DNA of 64,000 nucleotides, from the NCBI RefSeq assembly GCF_900454835.1, contig NZ_UGTM01000001.1:496501-560500 (forward strand). Direction: 5' to 3'. Positions 7,282-16,638 of the stretch are shown piece by piece. Positions within the stretch are counted from its first letter, which is position 1. Each line of letters starts with the position of its first letter. Below the pieces are notes generated by a model. The model saw only the letters and a program-made list of their open reading frames with translations. It did no database searches and was not told where the DNA came from. The stretch is from Prevotella denticola. GTDB lineage: Bacteria; Bacteroidota; Bacteroidia; Bacteroidales; Bacteroidaceae. The position numbers and the translations under genes are program-made.

Positions 7282-8334
7282 CTAACAGCCTTTTGCCTGA
7301 TGGCTTATCCATAACTGGTCGCCCCTTGTTTCCAGGGGCATGGGAATGTTGTCCGCAAAGAGCTGCCCTGTTCCCAGCCCCTGCGGCAGACTGATATGCG
7401 GCCCGTAGACATCGGCCGTGAGCTGGGCAATGGCGTTCAGTCCGATGTTGCTTTCCAGTGCGGAGGTGATCCATGAACCGATATTGCGCTCCCGGGCAAG
7501 CCTTATCCATTCTCTCGTGCCCGCCATGCCGCCGTGGAGGCTCGGCTTCAGGACGATGTACTGTGGACGGATGGTGTCGAGCAGTCTTGTCTTTTCCATG
7601 GGATTGTTTACCCCGATGAGTTCCTCGTCGAGGGCTATCGGAAGTGGGCTGCCGGCACACAGGCGTGCCATCTCCGTCCACTGGTGCTGTCGGATGGGCT
7701 GTTCGATGGAGTGGATGCCGTATTGTGCCAGTTGTTCCAGCCGCTGCAGTGCTTCCTCCGGGGTGAAGCCGCCGTTGGCATCCACACGCAGTTCCACCTG
7801 CTTGCGGGTGAAGGACTGGCGGATGTGACGGATGAGGTCGAGCTCTTTTTCAAAGTCGATGGCTCCGATTTTCAGTTTCACACAGCGGAATCCCGCCCTG
7901 AGTTTCTCCTCCAGCCGTCGGTACATCTCGTCGAAAGTCCCCATCCAGACCAGTCCGTTGATGGTGATGCCTTCCTCGCCACGTCCGAACGGCGTATTGA
8001 AGAAATTGATGCTTCCCTTGGCTTCCAGCTGTGCTTTTGCCGTCTCCAGTCCGAAGAGCATGGAGGGATAGGGACGCATTGCATCGGTGTCGATGCGTCC
8101 CGTCCGGCAGAAGCCGTCGCAGAAAGTGCGCAGTTTCTGTTCATATTGCCTGTCGGGCATGGCATCGCATGACAGGTCGGGCAGTGTGGCGCATTCTCCT
8201 GTGCCTGTCGTTCCGGGCCGTTCGCTGTCGGAGAGGGTGAGATAAAAGCTCTTCCTTGTCGTATAGACACCACGTGATGTTCCTGCCGGATGGAGGAAGT
8301 GAAGCGTTCTGGAGGATATTTCTATGTTGTACAT
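7282..8334 (-). CDS. menC: o-Succinylbenzoate synthase
   Basis: 350 aa, enolase superfamily. MenC dehydrates SHCHC to o-succinylbenzoate. The barrel motifs are in order: the KLKIG lysine pair, the metal ligands in RVDANGG, SIEQPI and ALDEEL, and the second catalytic lysine in IVLKPSLHGG. It is the first gene of a menC-menE pair. A -7 box TACCTTTG lies about 30 bp upstream of the ATG on the minus strand; no good -33 box was found. It is divergent from mfd. Confidence 0.92.
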   Translation of the reverse strand: MYNIEISSRTLHFLHPAGTSRGVYTTRKSFYLTLSDSERPGTTGTGECATLPDLSCDAMPDRQYEQKLRTFCDGFCRTGRIDTDAMRPYPSMLFGLETAKAQLEAKGSINFFNTPFGRGEEGITINGLVWMGTFDEMYRRLEEKLRAGFRCVKLKIGAIDFEKELDLIRHIRQSFTRKQVELRVDANGGFTPEEALQRLEQLAQYGIHSIEQPIRQHQWTEMARLCAGSPLPIALDEELIGVNNPMEKTRLLDTIRPQYIVLKPSLHGGMAGTREWIRLARERNIGSWITSALESNIGLNAIAQLTADVYGPHISLPQGLGTGQLFADNIPMPLETRGDQLWISHQAKGC

Positions 8335-8531
8335 TCCTTATGCTTTTAAGACTGCAAAGGTAAGAAATGAAAGGCACAATCATGTCTGTATCCTGTTAAA
8401 ATAGATGTGGCAGGAGGCTGGGACCTGTTCTCTCCTCAGCTTTGTTTTTCGCTTTCTATCTGTAAAGCTGTCCCTGTTTTGTTCTCTCTGTCTGAATTTT
8501 GTTGTAACTTTGCAGGCACAACGCATCTGCG

Positions 8532-11500
8532 ATGAAGATACAGGATATACGGAAACTATACGCTATGCTGCCGCAGGCAGGAGCGATACAGAAGATACAG
8601 GAAGACGTGTCGGTGAAGACGGTTTTCCTGCAGGGACTCGTGGCATCGGCTGCCCCGGTGTTCTTTGCATCGATAGCTGAACGGTGGAAGACGACGACCG
8701 TCTTCGTGCTGAACGACAATGACGAGGCCGGCTATTTCTACAACGATCTCAAGACGGTCGCCATGCCTCAAGAGGGTGGGGACAGGGTGGCAGATGTGCT
8801 GTTCTTCCCCTCGTCCTATCGCCGTGCCGTAAAGTACGGCCAGCGGGATGCCGGTAACGAAATCCTGCGTACGGAGGTGCTGACCCGTCTCTCTGCGCTT
8901 GCTTCGGAGAAAGACGGCACACGGCCGCTCTATATCGTGACCGATCCTTCTGCTCTTTCTGAACTCGTCGTCTCGAAAAAGCAGCTGGACGAACGGCGGC
9001 TGACGCTGTCGGTCGGACAGCACATCGACATCATCGAGGTGGAAAAGACCCTGCGGTCGTTCGGGTTCACCGAGACCGACTACGTCTACGAACCGGGACA
9101 GTTTGCCGTGCGCGGCAGCATCGTAGATGTCTATTCCTACTCGAATGAGCTGCCGTTCCGTATCGACTTCTTCGGCGACGACATCGAGACTATCCGCACG
9201 TTTGAGGTGGAGACACAGCTTTCGGATGAGAAGCTGAAACGGGTGGAGATCGTTCCGGAACTGATGATACTGTCGGAAGAGAAAGTTCCTTTCCTGCATT
9301 TCCTGCCGAAAGATGCCGTGCTGGCCTTCAAGGATTTTCTCTATGTGCGTGATGCCATAGACCGGATTTATCAGGAAGGATTCACCTCGCAGGCAATGAC
9401 TGAAAAGCTGGAAGGAAAGACGGAGATGGAACAGCAGGAGGTGGAACAGGCTTTCCGCAAGGAGGGGCAGCTCATCCCGGTGTCACGCTGGATGGACGAT
9501 GCCCTGGACTTCCGTCGTGTGGAGTTCGGTGTCAGCCATTCTGCCTCAGAACAGACAGGGAAGAACGATGGCACCCGGGCGACGGTCAGCTTCAATATCT
9601 CCCCGCAGCCGCTTTTCCACAAGAACTTTGAACTCCTGTCCAGGACCCTCCGCGACTATCTTCTCCAAGGTTACAAGCTCTATATCTTTGCTGACAGCGA
9701 GAAGCAGACGGCACGTTTGAGAGATATTTTCGATTCCCTGTCCAATGGCAATCTGGGCGCAGACTCCGAGAATCTGTCCATAGCAGACGGAACTGCTTCC
9801 CCTTCCGGTGAGGATGGAAAAAGGGCTTCTATCCCTTTCACTCCGGTCAACCGGACACTGCATGAAGGCTTTGTTGACAGTACGCTGAAAGTCTGCTTCT
9901 TCACCGACCATCAGATCTTCGACCGTTTCCATAAGTACAACCTCAAGTCGGACAAGGCCCGGCAGGGCAAGATGGCATTGACAATGAAAGAGCTGCAGGA
10001 GATGGAACCTGGCGACTTCCTTGTTCATGTTGACTTCGGTATCGGCAAGTTCGCCGGGCTTGTCCGGGTCCCTGCCGGCGACTCCTATCAGGAGATGATA
10101 CGCCTCGTCTATCAGCACAACGACATTGTGGACGTGTCTATCCATTCGCTTTACAAAATCAGCAAGTATCGCCGGAGTGATACCGGCGAGCCTCCCCGGC
10201 TGTCTGTTCTCGGTTCTGGTGCATGGGACAGACTGAAGGAAAAGGCAAAGAAGCGCATCAAGGACATTGCACGCGACCTCATCAAGCTCTATGCCAAGCG
10301 GCGGCGGGAGAAAGGATTCGCCTTTTCGCCCGACTCATTCATGCAGCACGAACTGGAGGCTTCGTTCCTTTATGAAGATACCCCCGACCAGTTGAAAGCC
10401 ACGCAGGAGTTGAAGCAGGATATGGAAAGCGCACGCCCGATGGACCGGCTGGTCTGTGGTGACGTGGGCTTCGGTAAGACGGAGGTCGCTATCCGTGCCG
10501 CTTTCAAGGCTGCTGTCGACAACAAGCAAGTGGCTGTACTGGTGCCGACGACTGTGCTGGCCTTCCAGCATTACCAGACGTTCAAGAAGCGATTGAAGGA
10601 TATGCCTGTGCGTGTCGACTATCTGTCGCGTGCCCGCAGTGCCAGGCAGACCAGGCAGGTGCTGGCCGACCTGGCGGAGGGGAAGATAAACATTCTTGTC
10701 GGTACGCACAAGCTGATAGGCAAGTCGGTGAAGTGGAACGACCTCGGACTGCTCATCATCGATGAAGAACAGAAGTTCGGCGTATCGACAAAGGAGAAAC
10801 TCCGGCAGCTGAAGACGAACGTTGACACGCTCACCATGTCAGCTACCCCGATTCCACGGACGCTCCAGTTCTCGCTGATGGGCGCACGCGACATGAGTAT
10901 CATGCGCACACCGCCTCCCAACCGTTATCCCATCCAGACCGAGATCGCCACCTTCTCGCATGAAGTGATTGCCGATGCCATCAACTTCGAAATGAGCCGC
11001 AACGGGCAGGTCTACTTTGTCAACGACCGTATCAGCAACTTGCAGGAAATCGCAAACCTCATCAGGAAGTACGTTCCCGACTGCCGTGTCGCCATCGGAC
11101 ATGGACAGATGAAACCCGAGGAACTGGAGAAAATCGTGATGGGATTCATGAACTATGATTACGATGTACTGCTTTCGACGACGATAGTTGAGAACGGAAT
11201 AGACATCTCCAACGCCAATACCATCATCATCAACGATGCCCACCGTTTCGGACTCTCCGACCTGCATCAGATGCGCGGACGTGTGGGACGTTCCAACAAG
11301 AAGGCCTTCTGCTATCTCCTTGCGCCGCCCCTGGCTGCACTGAACACCGAGGCACGCCGCCGGCTGGAAGCACTGGAGACCTTCTCCGACCTTGGCAGTG
11401 GCTTCAATCTCGCCATGCAGGACCTTGACATCCGTGGTGCAGGCAACCTCTTAGGTTCTGAGCAGAGCGGCTTTATGGAGGACTTGGGCTATGAGACCTA

Positions 11501-12092
11501 TCAGAAAATCCTCAACCAGGCAGTGATGGAACTGAAGAACGATGAGTTTCAGGATCTTTATGCAGAAGAGATGAGCGAGGGAAAACAGATAACGGGCGAT
11601 GACTTCATCGACGACTGTGCCGTAGAGAGCGACCTTGAAATGTACTTCCCGGACAATTATGTGCCCGGCAGTTCAGAACGTATGCTGCTCTATCGTGAGC
11701 TGGACAATATTGAAACCGACCGCGACCTCGAGGCTTACCGGCAGCGGCTGCAGGACCGCTTCGGTCCTGTTCCCCGCCAGGGTGAGGAACTGATGCAGGT
11801 TGTTGCACTCCGTCGTGTAGGCAAACGGCTGGGCTGCGAGAAGATTATCCTCAAGCAGGGACGTATGCAGATGCAGTTCGTTTCCAACCCCAACAGCATG
11901 TATTATCAGAGTGCAGCCTTCGATAAGGTGCTCAATTACATTGGCTTTCATCCACGCTGTTGCAATCTGAAAGAGAAGAACGGGAAGCGATCGATGGTGG
12001 TCGACGACGTGAAGAGCGTGGAGGAAGGTGTAACTGTGCTTCGGGCTATTGAGAAAGAGCCTTGCCCCACGGCCACGGCGGATAAACAGTAA
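8532..12092 (+). CDS. mfd: Transcription-repair coupling factor Mfd
   Basis: 1186 aa, full length. Mfd removes RNA polymerase stalled at DNA damage and recruits UvrA. In order: a UvrB-like N-terminal module, a RID-type RNA-polymerase-binding segment (HVDFGIGKFAGL near residue 500), then RecG-like translocase motifs with Walker A GDVGFGKT (about 644-651) and the DEEQ box (about 744-747), SATPIPRTL, and the helicase C lobe with MRGRVGRS. The C-terminal TRCF domain follows. A -7 box TAACTTTG lies at 8505-8512; its -33 spacing is poor. The gene sits on the opposite strand in the middle of the men genes. Confidence 0.97.
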   Translation: MKIQDIRKLYAMLPQAGAIQKIQEDVSVKTVFLQGLVASAAPVFFASIAERWKTTTVFVLNDNDEAGYFYNDLKTVAMPQEGGDRVADVLFFPSSYRRAVKYGQRDAGNEILRTEVLTRLSALASEKDGTRPLYIVTDPSALSELVVSKKQLDERRLTLSVGQHIDIIEVEKTLRSFGFTETDYVYEPGQFAVRGSIVDVYSYSNELPFRIDFFGDDIETIRTFEVETQLSDEKLKRVEIVPELMILSEEKVPFLHFLPKDAVLAFKDFLYVRDAIDRIYQEGFTSQAMTEKLEGKTEMEQQEVEQAFRKEGQLIPVSRWMDDALDFRRVEFGVSHSASEQTGKNDGTRATVSFNISPQPLFHKNFELLSRTLRDYLLQGYKLYIFADSEKQTARLRDIFDSLSNGNLGADSENLSIADGTASPSGEDGKRASIPFTPVNRTLHEGFVDSTLKVCFFTDHQIFDRFHKYNLKSDKARQGKMALTMKELQEMEPGDFLVHVDFGIGKFAGLVRVPAGDSYQEMIRLVYQHNDIVDVSIHSLYKISKYRRSDTGEPPRLSVLGSGAWDRLKEKAKKRIKDIARDLIKLYAKRRREKGFAFSPDSFMQHELEASFLYEDTPDQLKATQELKQDMESARPMDRLVCGDVGFGKTEVAIRAAFKAAVDNKQVAVLVPTTVLAFQHYQTFKKRLKDMPVRVDYLSRARSARQTRQVLADLAEGKINILVGTHKLIGKSVKWNDLGLLIIDEEQKFGVSTKEKLRQLKTNVDTLTMSATPIPRTLQFSLMGARDMSIMRTPPPNRYPIQTEIATFSHEVIADAINFEMSRNGQVYFVNDRISNLQEIANLIRKYVPDCRVAIGHGQMKPEELEKIVMGFMNYDYDVLLSTTIVENGIDISNANTIIINDAHRFGLSDLHQMRGRVGRSNKKAFCYLLAPPLAALNTEARRRLEALETFSDLGSGFNLAMQDLDIRGAGNLLGSEQSGFMEDLGYETYQKILNQAVMELKNDEFQDLYAEEMSEGKQITGDDFIDDCAVESDLEMYFPDNYVPGSSERMLLYRELDNIETDRDLEAYRQRLQDRFGPVPRQGEELMQVVALRRVGKRLGCEKIILKQGRMQMQFVSNPNSMYYQSAAFDKVLNYIGFHPRCCNLKEKNGKRSMVVDDVKSVEEGVTVLRAIEKEPCPTATADKQ

Positions 12093-12174
12093 AGCATTTT
12101 ACTTTTTCCATTTGGGAAAGAGGCAATTGCCGTATGAACTATGTGTGTATGGATTCCATAGGGATTCCTGTTGC

Positions 12175-12230
12175 ACAAAAAGAAAGGGATGACTTGCGAC
12201 GGAAGTTGCAGGTCATCCCTTTCTTTTTGT
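12175..12230. terminator. Bidirectional terminator between mfd and menB
   Basis: A perfect 19-bp stem (12175-12193 with 12212-12230) rich in A on the left and T on the right, so it can end transcription on both strands. It separates the convergent mfd and menB. Confidence 0.9.
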
Positions 12231-12241
12231 CCCGTAAGCAG

Positions 12242-13069
12242 TTAGGGGAACTGCGGATACTTGTCGAAGTCGGGCTTGCGTTTCTCGAGGAAAGCCCTGC
12301 CGCCTTCCTGTGCTTCATCGAGTGTGTAATAGAGCATGGTGGCATCTCCTGCAAGCTCCTGGATGCCAGCCTGCCCGTCGAGTTCGGCATTGAAGCCGGC
12401 TTTCATCATGCGGAGAGCGAGCGGGGAACGTTCCATCATCGTCTCTGCCCAGTCTACGCATTCGTCTTCAAGGCGGTCGAAGGGAACAACCTTGTTGACA
12501 AGTCCCATGCGTTCCGCCTCGACGGCAGAGTACTGCCGGCACAGGAACCATATCTCACGCGCCTTCTTCTGTCCGACAATGCGGGCCAGATAAGAAGCCC
12601 CGAAACCGGCGTCAAAGGAACCGACCTTCGGCCCGGTCTGTCCGAAGATGGCATTGTCCGAAGCGACAGTGAGGTCGCATACCACGTGAAGCACGTGTCC
12701 GCCGCCGATGGCATAGCCGTTCACCATGGCGATGACAGGCTTCGGAAGCCGGCGGATCTGCATCTGCAAGTCCAGGACATTGAGGCGTGGAACGCCGTCG
12801 CCGCCGACGTATCCACCGCGTCCTTTCACGTGCATATCGCCGCCCGAGCAGAATGCCTTGTCGCCCGCACCTGTCAGAATGACGACCCGTATGTCGAGTG
12901 CTTCCCGGCAGTAGCTGAATGCCTGCGACATCTCCCACACGGTACGGGGTGTGAAGGCATTGCGGTAACGGGGCCGGTTGATGGTTACTTTTGCGATGTG
13001 ATTGTACTCTTCAAAGAGGATTTCCTCGAAGTTGAAGCCTGCTATGGGCTTCCATTCTCTTTTCTCCAT
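12242..13069 (-). CDS. menB: 1,4-Dihydroxy-2-naphthoyl-CoA synthase
   Basis: 275 aa, crotonase fold. MenB closes the ring of OSB-CoA to DHNA-CoA. Family markers are the [10 protein letters not shown] oxyanion-hole segment, [19 protein letters not shown], the [13 protein letters not shown] block and the C-terminal [12 protein letters not shown]. The ATG is preceded by an 85-bp GTGATAA-like low-complexity spacer after menD, and no menH-like gene fits there. It is the last gene of the upstream men group, since the mfd/menB terminator follows. Confidence 0.95.
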   Translation of the reverse strand: MEKREWKPIAGFNFEEILFEEYNHIAKVTINRPRYRNAFTPRTVWEMSQAFSYCREALDIRVVILTGAGDKAFCSGGDMHVKGRGGYVGGDGVPRLNVLDLQMQIRRLPKPVIAMVNGYAIGGGHVLHVVCDLTVASDNAIFGQTGPKVGSFDAGFGASYLARIVGQKKAREIWFLCRQYSAVEAERMGLVNKVVPFDRLEDECVDWAETMMERSPLALRMMKAGFNAELDGQAGIQELAGDATMLYYTLDEAQEGGRAFLEKRKPDFDKYPQFP

Positions 13070-13154
13070 AGGGTTTTATTGAAAATGATGATAGACGATG
13101 ATAAACGGTGACAAGCGGAAGGGGTGGTGGCAATAGGGGGACTGGCAGTGACGG

Positions 13155-14816
13155 TTAAAAGGCCAGGTAGTAATCCTTCAGGGCCTGTGCGTCGTCCTCT
13201 GAATGGGTGAATACTTCCAGAAGAACCGGGCCTTCCTCTGCATTGAAGAACCGGTCAAGGTTCTTGGCAAGTTCTTTCTCGTTATGTGCAGAGAGATAGA
13301 CGAGGTCGTGTGCCAGACAGATTCCCTTGGCAGAAACCGTATGCCGGCCCGCTATGGCACTGTCCCTGTAAGGTGAATGCTCCAGTCCCGGCAGCTGGTG
13401 GAAGATGCCGCCGCCGCCGTTGTTGAGCAGCAGGATGGAGAGGTTGGGCGGCAGCTTCTCGTTCCACAGTGCATTCTGGTCGTAGAAGAAGCTCAGGTCG
13501 CCGATGACACAGTAGACATCCTCCTCGTCCTGGTGGGCGAGGGCATAGCCGACTGCCGTTGACAACGACCCTTCGATTCCGTTTACCCCACGGTTGACAT
13601 AGATGTACTGGTCGGAGAAGATGTTGCCGAGCCGCACGGCCGAGCTGTTCCCATAGAACAGTTCGCCGTCAATGTCATGCTCCCGCATCTTCTCGTGGAA
13701 AGCCTTGACGACAGACAGCTGGGAATAACGTGGCCTTGCCTTCCGCCGGATGGCTTTGGCTTCGCCGAAAACCTTGTTCCATTTCTCTACAAAATCTTTC
13801 TCTCCTACGTTTTCCGTTTCATTGGCAAGGATGCCGAGGACATCCTCCGGTGTCCCCTGGATAATATCAGTCGTGTGCATGAACGTGTCGCAGCAGTCGC
13901 CACGCTCGTTCACAACGACAGAAATCTTGCACGGACATTGGCGCAGGAATTGCCGGAGCTGTTTGCTCACCACGGTCCCTCCCATATATATAAGGTGGTC
14001 GGGACGGTAGGACACATCGTCGCCTATTCTCTTCAGGACCTCATCAATAGGTTGCGAAGGGCAGATGTCATCATCAGCCAGTTTCTCCTGAATGACGACA
14101 GTGACGCGTTTCAAAGCCTCGATAGCTTCCAGCGAATTGCCCACAACCTCGGGGAGCATCTGCCCAAGCACAATCATCGGTTTCTCTCCGCAGAAGAAAT
14201 CAGCAGCTACTTCGCAGACCCTTGCAACGTCGGTTACTGCACGATGCAGGATGGTGCGGCGTTCGTCGGGAAGTTGCAGAACCCTGTAGTCGAACAGGGG
14301 CTCGCCGATGGCTACATTGATGTGTACCGGACCGCCGCCGTCTATCGTACTGGCGTTCAGAGCCTCGTTGACCAGTCGGTTGCAGTACCAGCGTTCCTCG
14401 TCGTCATGTGGCTCCGGCAGTGTGACACTCTTGCGGACGTTGGGGGCCAAGGCATTCTGCTGGTGGATAGTCTGCCCGTCCTGCTGGTCAATCCACTGCA
14501 CCGGTCTGTCGGCTGAAATGATAATCAGCGGACGGTTCTGGTAATAGGCTTCGGCAGCAGCTGGAGCGATGTTGAGCAGTGCTGACCCGGAGGTGACACA
14601 GACGGCGACAGGCTCATTGTCGGCCAGCGTCATCCCCAGAGCCACGAAGCCGGCCGATCGCTCGTCGGTCACGGGATAGCACGTAATATCCGGGCAGGCG
14701 CATAGGTTGTGTACGATGGGCGAGTTGCGGGATCCGGGGCAGACTATGGCTTTCGTAATACCTTCCTTTACGAGCAGGGCGGTGAGGATGTTTACGTTTT
14801 CTTTGGAACTGTACAT
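13155..14816 (-). CDS. menD: SEPHCHC synthase
   Basis: 553 aa, thiamine-diphosphate enzyme. MenD joins isochorismate and 2-oxoglutarate to SEPHCHC. The N-terminal block has CPGSRNSPIV (about residues 23-32) and ADRPVQWIDQQDGQTI. The cofactor-binding motif GDLSFFYDQNALWN, with the downstream NN of LLLNNGGGGIF, lies near residues 433-462. It sits between menF (78-bp spacer) and menB (85-bp spacer) on the same strand. Both spacers are GTGATRA-type simple sequence. Confidence 0.95.
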   Translation of the reverse strand: MYSSKENVNILTALLVKEGITKAIVCPGSRNSPIVHNLCACPDITCYPVTDERSAGFVALGMTLADNEPVAVCVTSGSALLNIAPAAAEAYYQNRPLIIISADRPVQWIDQQDGQTIHQQNALAPNVRKSVTLPEPHDDEERWYCNRLVNEALNASTIDGGGPVHINVAIGEPLFDYRVLQLPDERRTILHRAVTDVARVCEVAADFFCGEKPMIVLGQMLPEVVGNSLEAIEALKRVTVVIQEKLADDDICPSQPIDEVLKRIGDDVSYRPDHLIYMGGTVVSKQLRQFLRQCPCKISVVVNERGDCCDTFMHTTDIIQGTPEDVLGILANETENVGEKDFVEKWNKVFGEAKAIRRKARPRYSQLSVVKAFHEKMREHDIDGELFYGNSSAVRLGNIFSDQYIYVNRGVNGIEGSLSTAVGYALAHQDEEDVYCVIGDLSFFYDQNALWNEKLPPNLSILLLNNGGGGIFHQLPGLEHSPYRDSAIAGRHTVSAKGICLAHDLVYLSAHNEKELAKNLDRFFNAEEGPVLLEVFTHSEDDAQALKDYYLAF

Positions 14817-14894
14817 AGGCGGGGATAGACGATGATGATAGGCAGTGATAATGGGCGGTGATAAGTGGTGATGGGAGGATGATGGGGGATGAGG

Positions 14895-15941
14895 CTAATC
14901 GGAACGGAGCAGCTGGCGCATCGTGTCGAGTTTGGCTTCTGTTTCCTGCCATTCGTTCTCTTCGTTGCTCTCCTTCAGAATCCCGCCGCCGGCATACAGC
15001 CGGCATACGGTGCGTGAGAGCTGCATACAGCGGAGGGTTACGTAGAGCCTGGCTTGGCCGCTGCGGCCGATCAGGCCGCTGAAACCGCTGTAATAACTGC
15101 GCTGCAGATGCTCGTTCCGGAGGATGAACTGCCGCGCTGCTTCCTTGGGCATACCGCACACGGCAGGGGTGGGATGGAACACCGACAGGAAACTTCCCAG
15201 TCGCTTCCTGTCCCTGAGATGGAAAGTGAAATCGGTACGGAGGTGCGCCAGATGGGCTGCACGGGCTGTATAAGGTGTGCTCTCTGCAATCTCAGCGGCG
15301 AAAGGCTGCAGACCGGTACGGATGTATTCGGCAACGAGCTGTTGCTCCTCCCGGTTCTTGGCAGACCACTCCATGTCTTCTCCCTCGTACTTCATCGTGC
15401 CCGCCAGTGCCATTGTCTGATAGCCGTCGGCACTGCCACGGAGCAGGATTTCAGGGCTTGCAATGAGCCACATTCCTGTCTCCTCGGTATAGAAAAGGGC
15501 AATGTACGACCGTGGATAGCTTTTGCAGGCCTTTATGAAAATGCTGCGGGGTGTCAGTTTCTCGTCTTTGTACTCCACGGCAGACCTTGCCAGCACGAGT
15601 TTGCGGAACATTCCGTCTTCCAGTTCTCCGTGGAAGCGGATGAAGTCGGCGTGATAGTCCGCCCGGGTATGGCCCGGGAGATGTACCGTCATGCTGCCGG
15701 TCTGCCAGTCGGGAACCGCTTCAAAGCTGTCTTCACGGTCTAAAGGCAGGTCACGGGTGCATCCGCTCTCTCCGTTCAGAAGACAGATAGGGTGCTCTGC
15801 ATCACAGCTGAAAGGTGCAATGACGAATCCTTCGTGTCCGTCAAGTTCTGGAAGCGAACGGAACAGTACCGGCCTTTCCTGTTGTGTATAGCAGTGGAAT
15901 GTCCTGTCGAACGGCTCCCGGTAGATGAAGAACGGCTCCAT
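14895..15941 (-). CDS. menF: Isochorismate synthase
   Basis: 348 aa, a chorismate-binding enzyme of the short type used for menaquinone. It converts chorismate to isochorismate. The C-terminal catalytic half shows KLVLARSAV, LIASPEILL, the ALAGTMKYEGEDMEW block and GLIGRSG, followed by the Mg-binding region with GGGILKESNEENEW. The ATG follows directly on the stop codon of the thioesterase gene (TAA-ATG), a sign of translational coupling. Confidence 0.9.
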   Translation of the reverse strand: MEPFFIYREPFDRTFHCYTQQERPVLFRSLPELDGHEGFVIAPFSCDAEHPICLLNGESGCTRDLPLDREDSFEAVPDWQTGSMTVHLPGHTRADYHADFIRFHGELEDGMFRKLVLARSAVEYKDEKLTPRSIFIKACKSYPRSYIALFYTEETGMWLIASPEILLRGSADGYQTMALAGTMKYEGEDMEWSAKNREEQQLVAEYIRTGLQPFAAEIAESTPYTARAAHLAHLRTDFTFHLRDRKRLGSFLSVFHPTPAVCGMPKEAARQFILRNEHLQRSYYSGFSGLIGRSGQARLYVTLRCMQLSRTVCRLYAGGGILKESNEENEWQETEAKLDTMRQLLRSD

Positions 15942-16358
15942 TTATTTCTGCTGGGGGGCTATGACGTAGTTGGTGACCTGGACACTGGAGATGAGTTCGC
16001 CCTCGTCGTTTTTGATGTCGATGTTCCACACGTGCAGCGTATGCCCCTTGTGAATCAGCCTTCCATAAGCCGTAACGGTACCGCCGTAGGGCATTGCCTT
16101 CACGTGGTTGCCGTGGACGTTGATGCCCAGAGCCATCTTCCCGGGACATAACGCCATGGAACCGACGCCGGCAAGGTTCTCGGCAAGTGCCAGCGAGGCT
16201 CCGCCGGAGAGGAAACCGAACGGCTGTTTGTTGCGGTCGTCGACGGCCATCCGTGCCTTCAGCGTGTCGTCTTCGGGCGTGGAAATGAACTCCATGCCGA
16301 GTGTGCGGCTCAGTCCGTCTTCCTGGTGGATACTGTTCCAGAGATTGTCTATGTTCAT
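15942..16358 (-). CDS. menI: Hotdog thioesterase, probable DHNA-CoA hydrolase
   Basis: 138 aa, PaaI/EntH-type hotdog fold. The catalytic-helix region is PFGFLSGGASLALAENLAG (about residues 47-65), where the family normally has HGG-x-LAE. As the first gene of the men operon, its likely substrate is DHNA-CoA, giving the free acid for MenA. The fold is clear; the substrate is inferred from position. A perfect promoter lies upstream at 16382-16412. The stop abuts the menF start. Confidence 0.8.
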   Translation of the reverse strand: MNIDNLWNSIHQEDGLSRTLGMEFISTPEDDTLKARMAVDDRNKQPFGFLSGGASLALAENLAGVGSMALCPGKMALGINVHGNHVKAMPYGGTVTAYGRLIHKGHTLHVWNIDIKNDEGELISSVQVTNYVIAPQQK

Positions 16359-16381
16359 AATCAGATCAGCTTAATGCTATG

Positions 16382-16412
16382 CAAAGGTAGTAAAAGTTGG
16401 TCAGATGGCAAA
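16382..16412 (-). promoter_or_regulatory. Promoter of the menI-menF-menD-menB group
   Basis: On the minus strand TTTG (complement of 16409-16412), 19 bp, TACCTTTG (complement of 16382-16389). Perfect match to the Bacteroidota consensus, about 25 bp before the ATG. Confidence 0.8.
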
Positions 16413-16433
16413 ATCAAAAGCATTTCCCTGTTA

Positions 16434-16519
16434 TTCCCAACCGGACGGGAACAGCATTCCCGGGCGTTGGGAACAATATTCCCGACCAATGGGGAACTGT
16501 ATTCCCTGTCGGTCGGGAA
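16434..16519. repeat. Four-unit ~22-bp palindromic array, copy B (TTCCC/GGGAA type)
   Basis: TTCCC starts units at 16434, 16457, 16479 and 16502 (steps 23, 22, 23), and each unit has GGGAA 12-13 bp later. Sequence between the arms differs among units while the arms are kept. It lies between the divergent men and lysS promoters, just upstream of the men -33 box. Confidence 0.85.
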
Positions 16520-16638
16520 CATTCCTTTGTCGTGTGCCCAAAGGCTTTTCTCTGCCATAAAAAACGCAAAAGCAGCTCTGGTTTGCGAATAATTTAGTAA
16601 ATTTGCAAACAGTAAGAATATTCGGTTTAATTGTAAAT

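Noticed and set aside
16434-16519. The TTCCC arrays as ordinary terminators
   Set aside because: Copy B lies between divergent promoters and no copy has a T run; they occur in every gene orientation.
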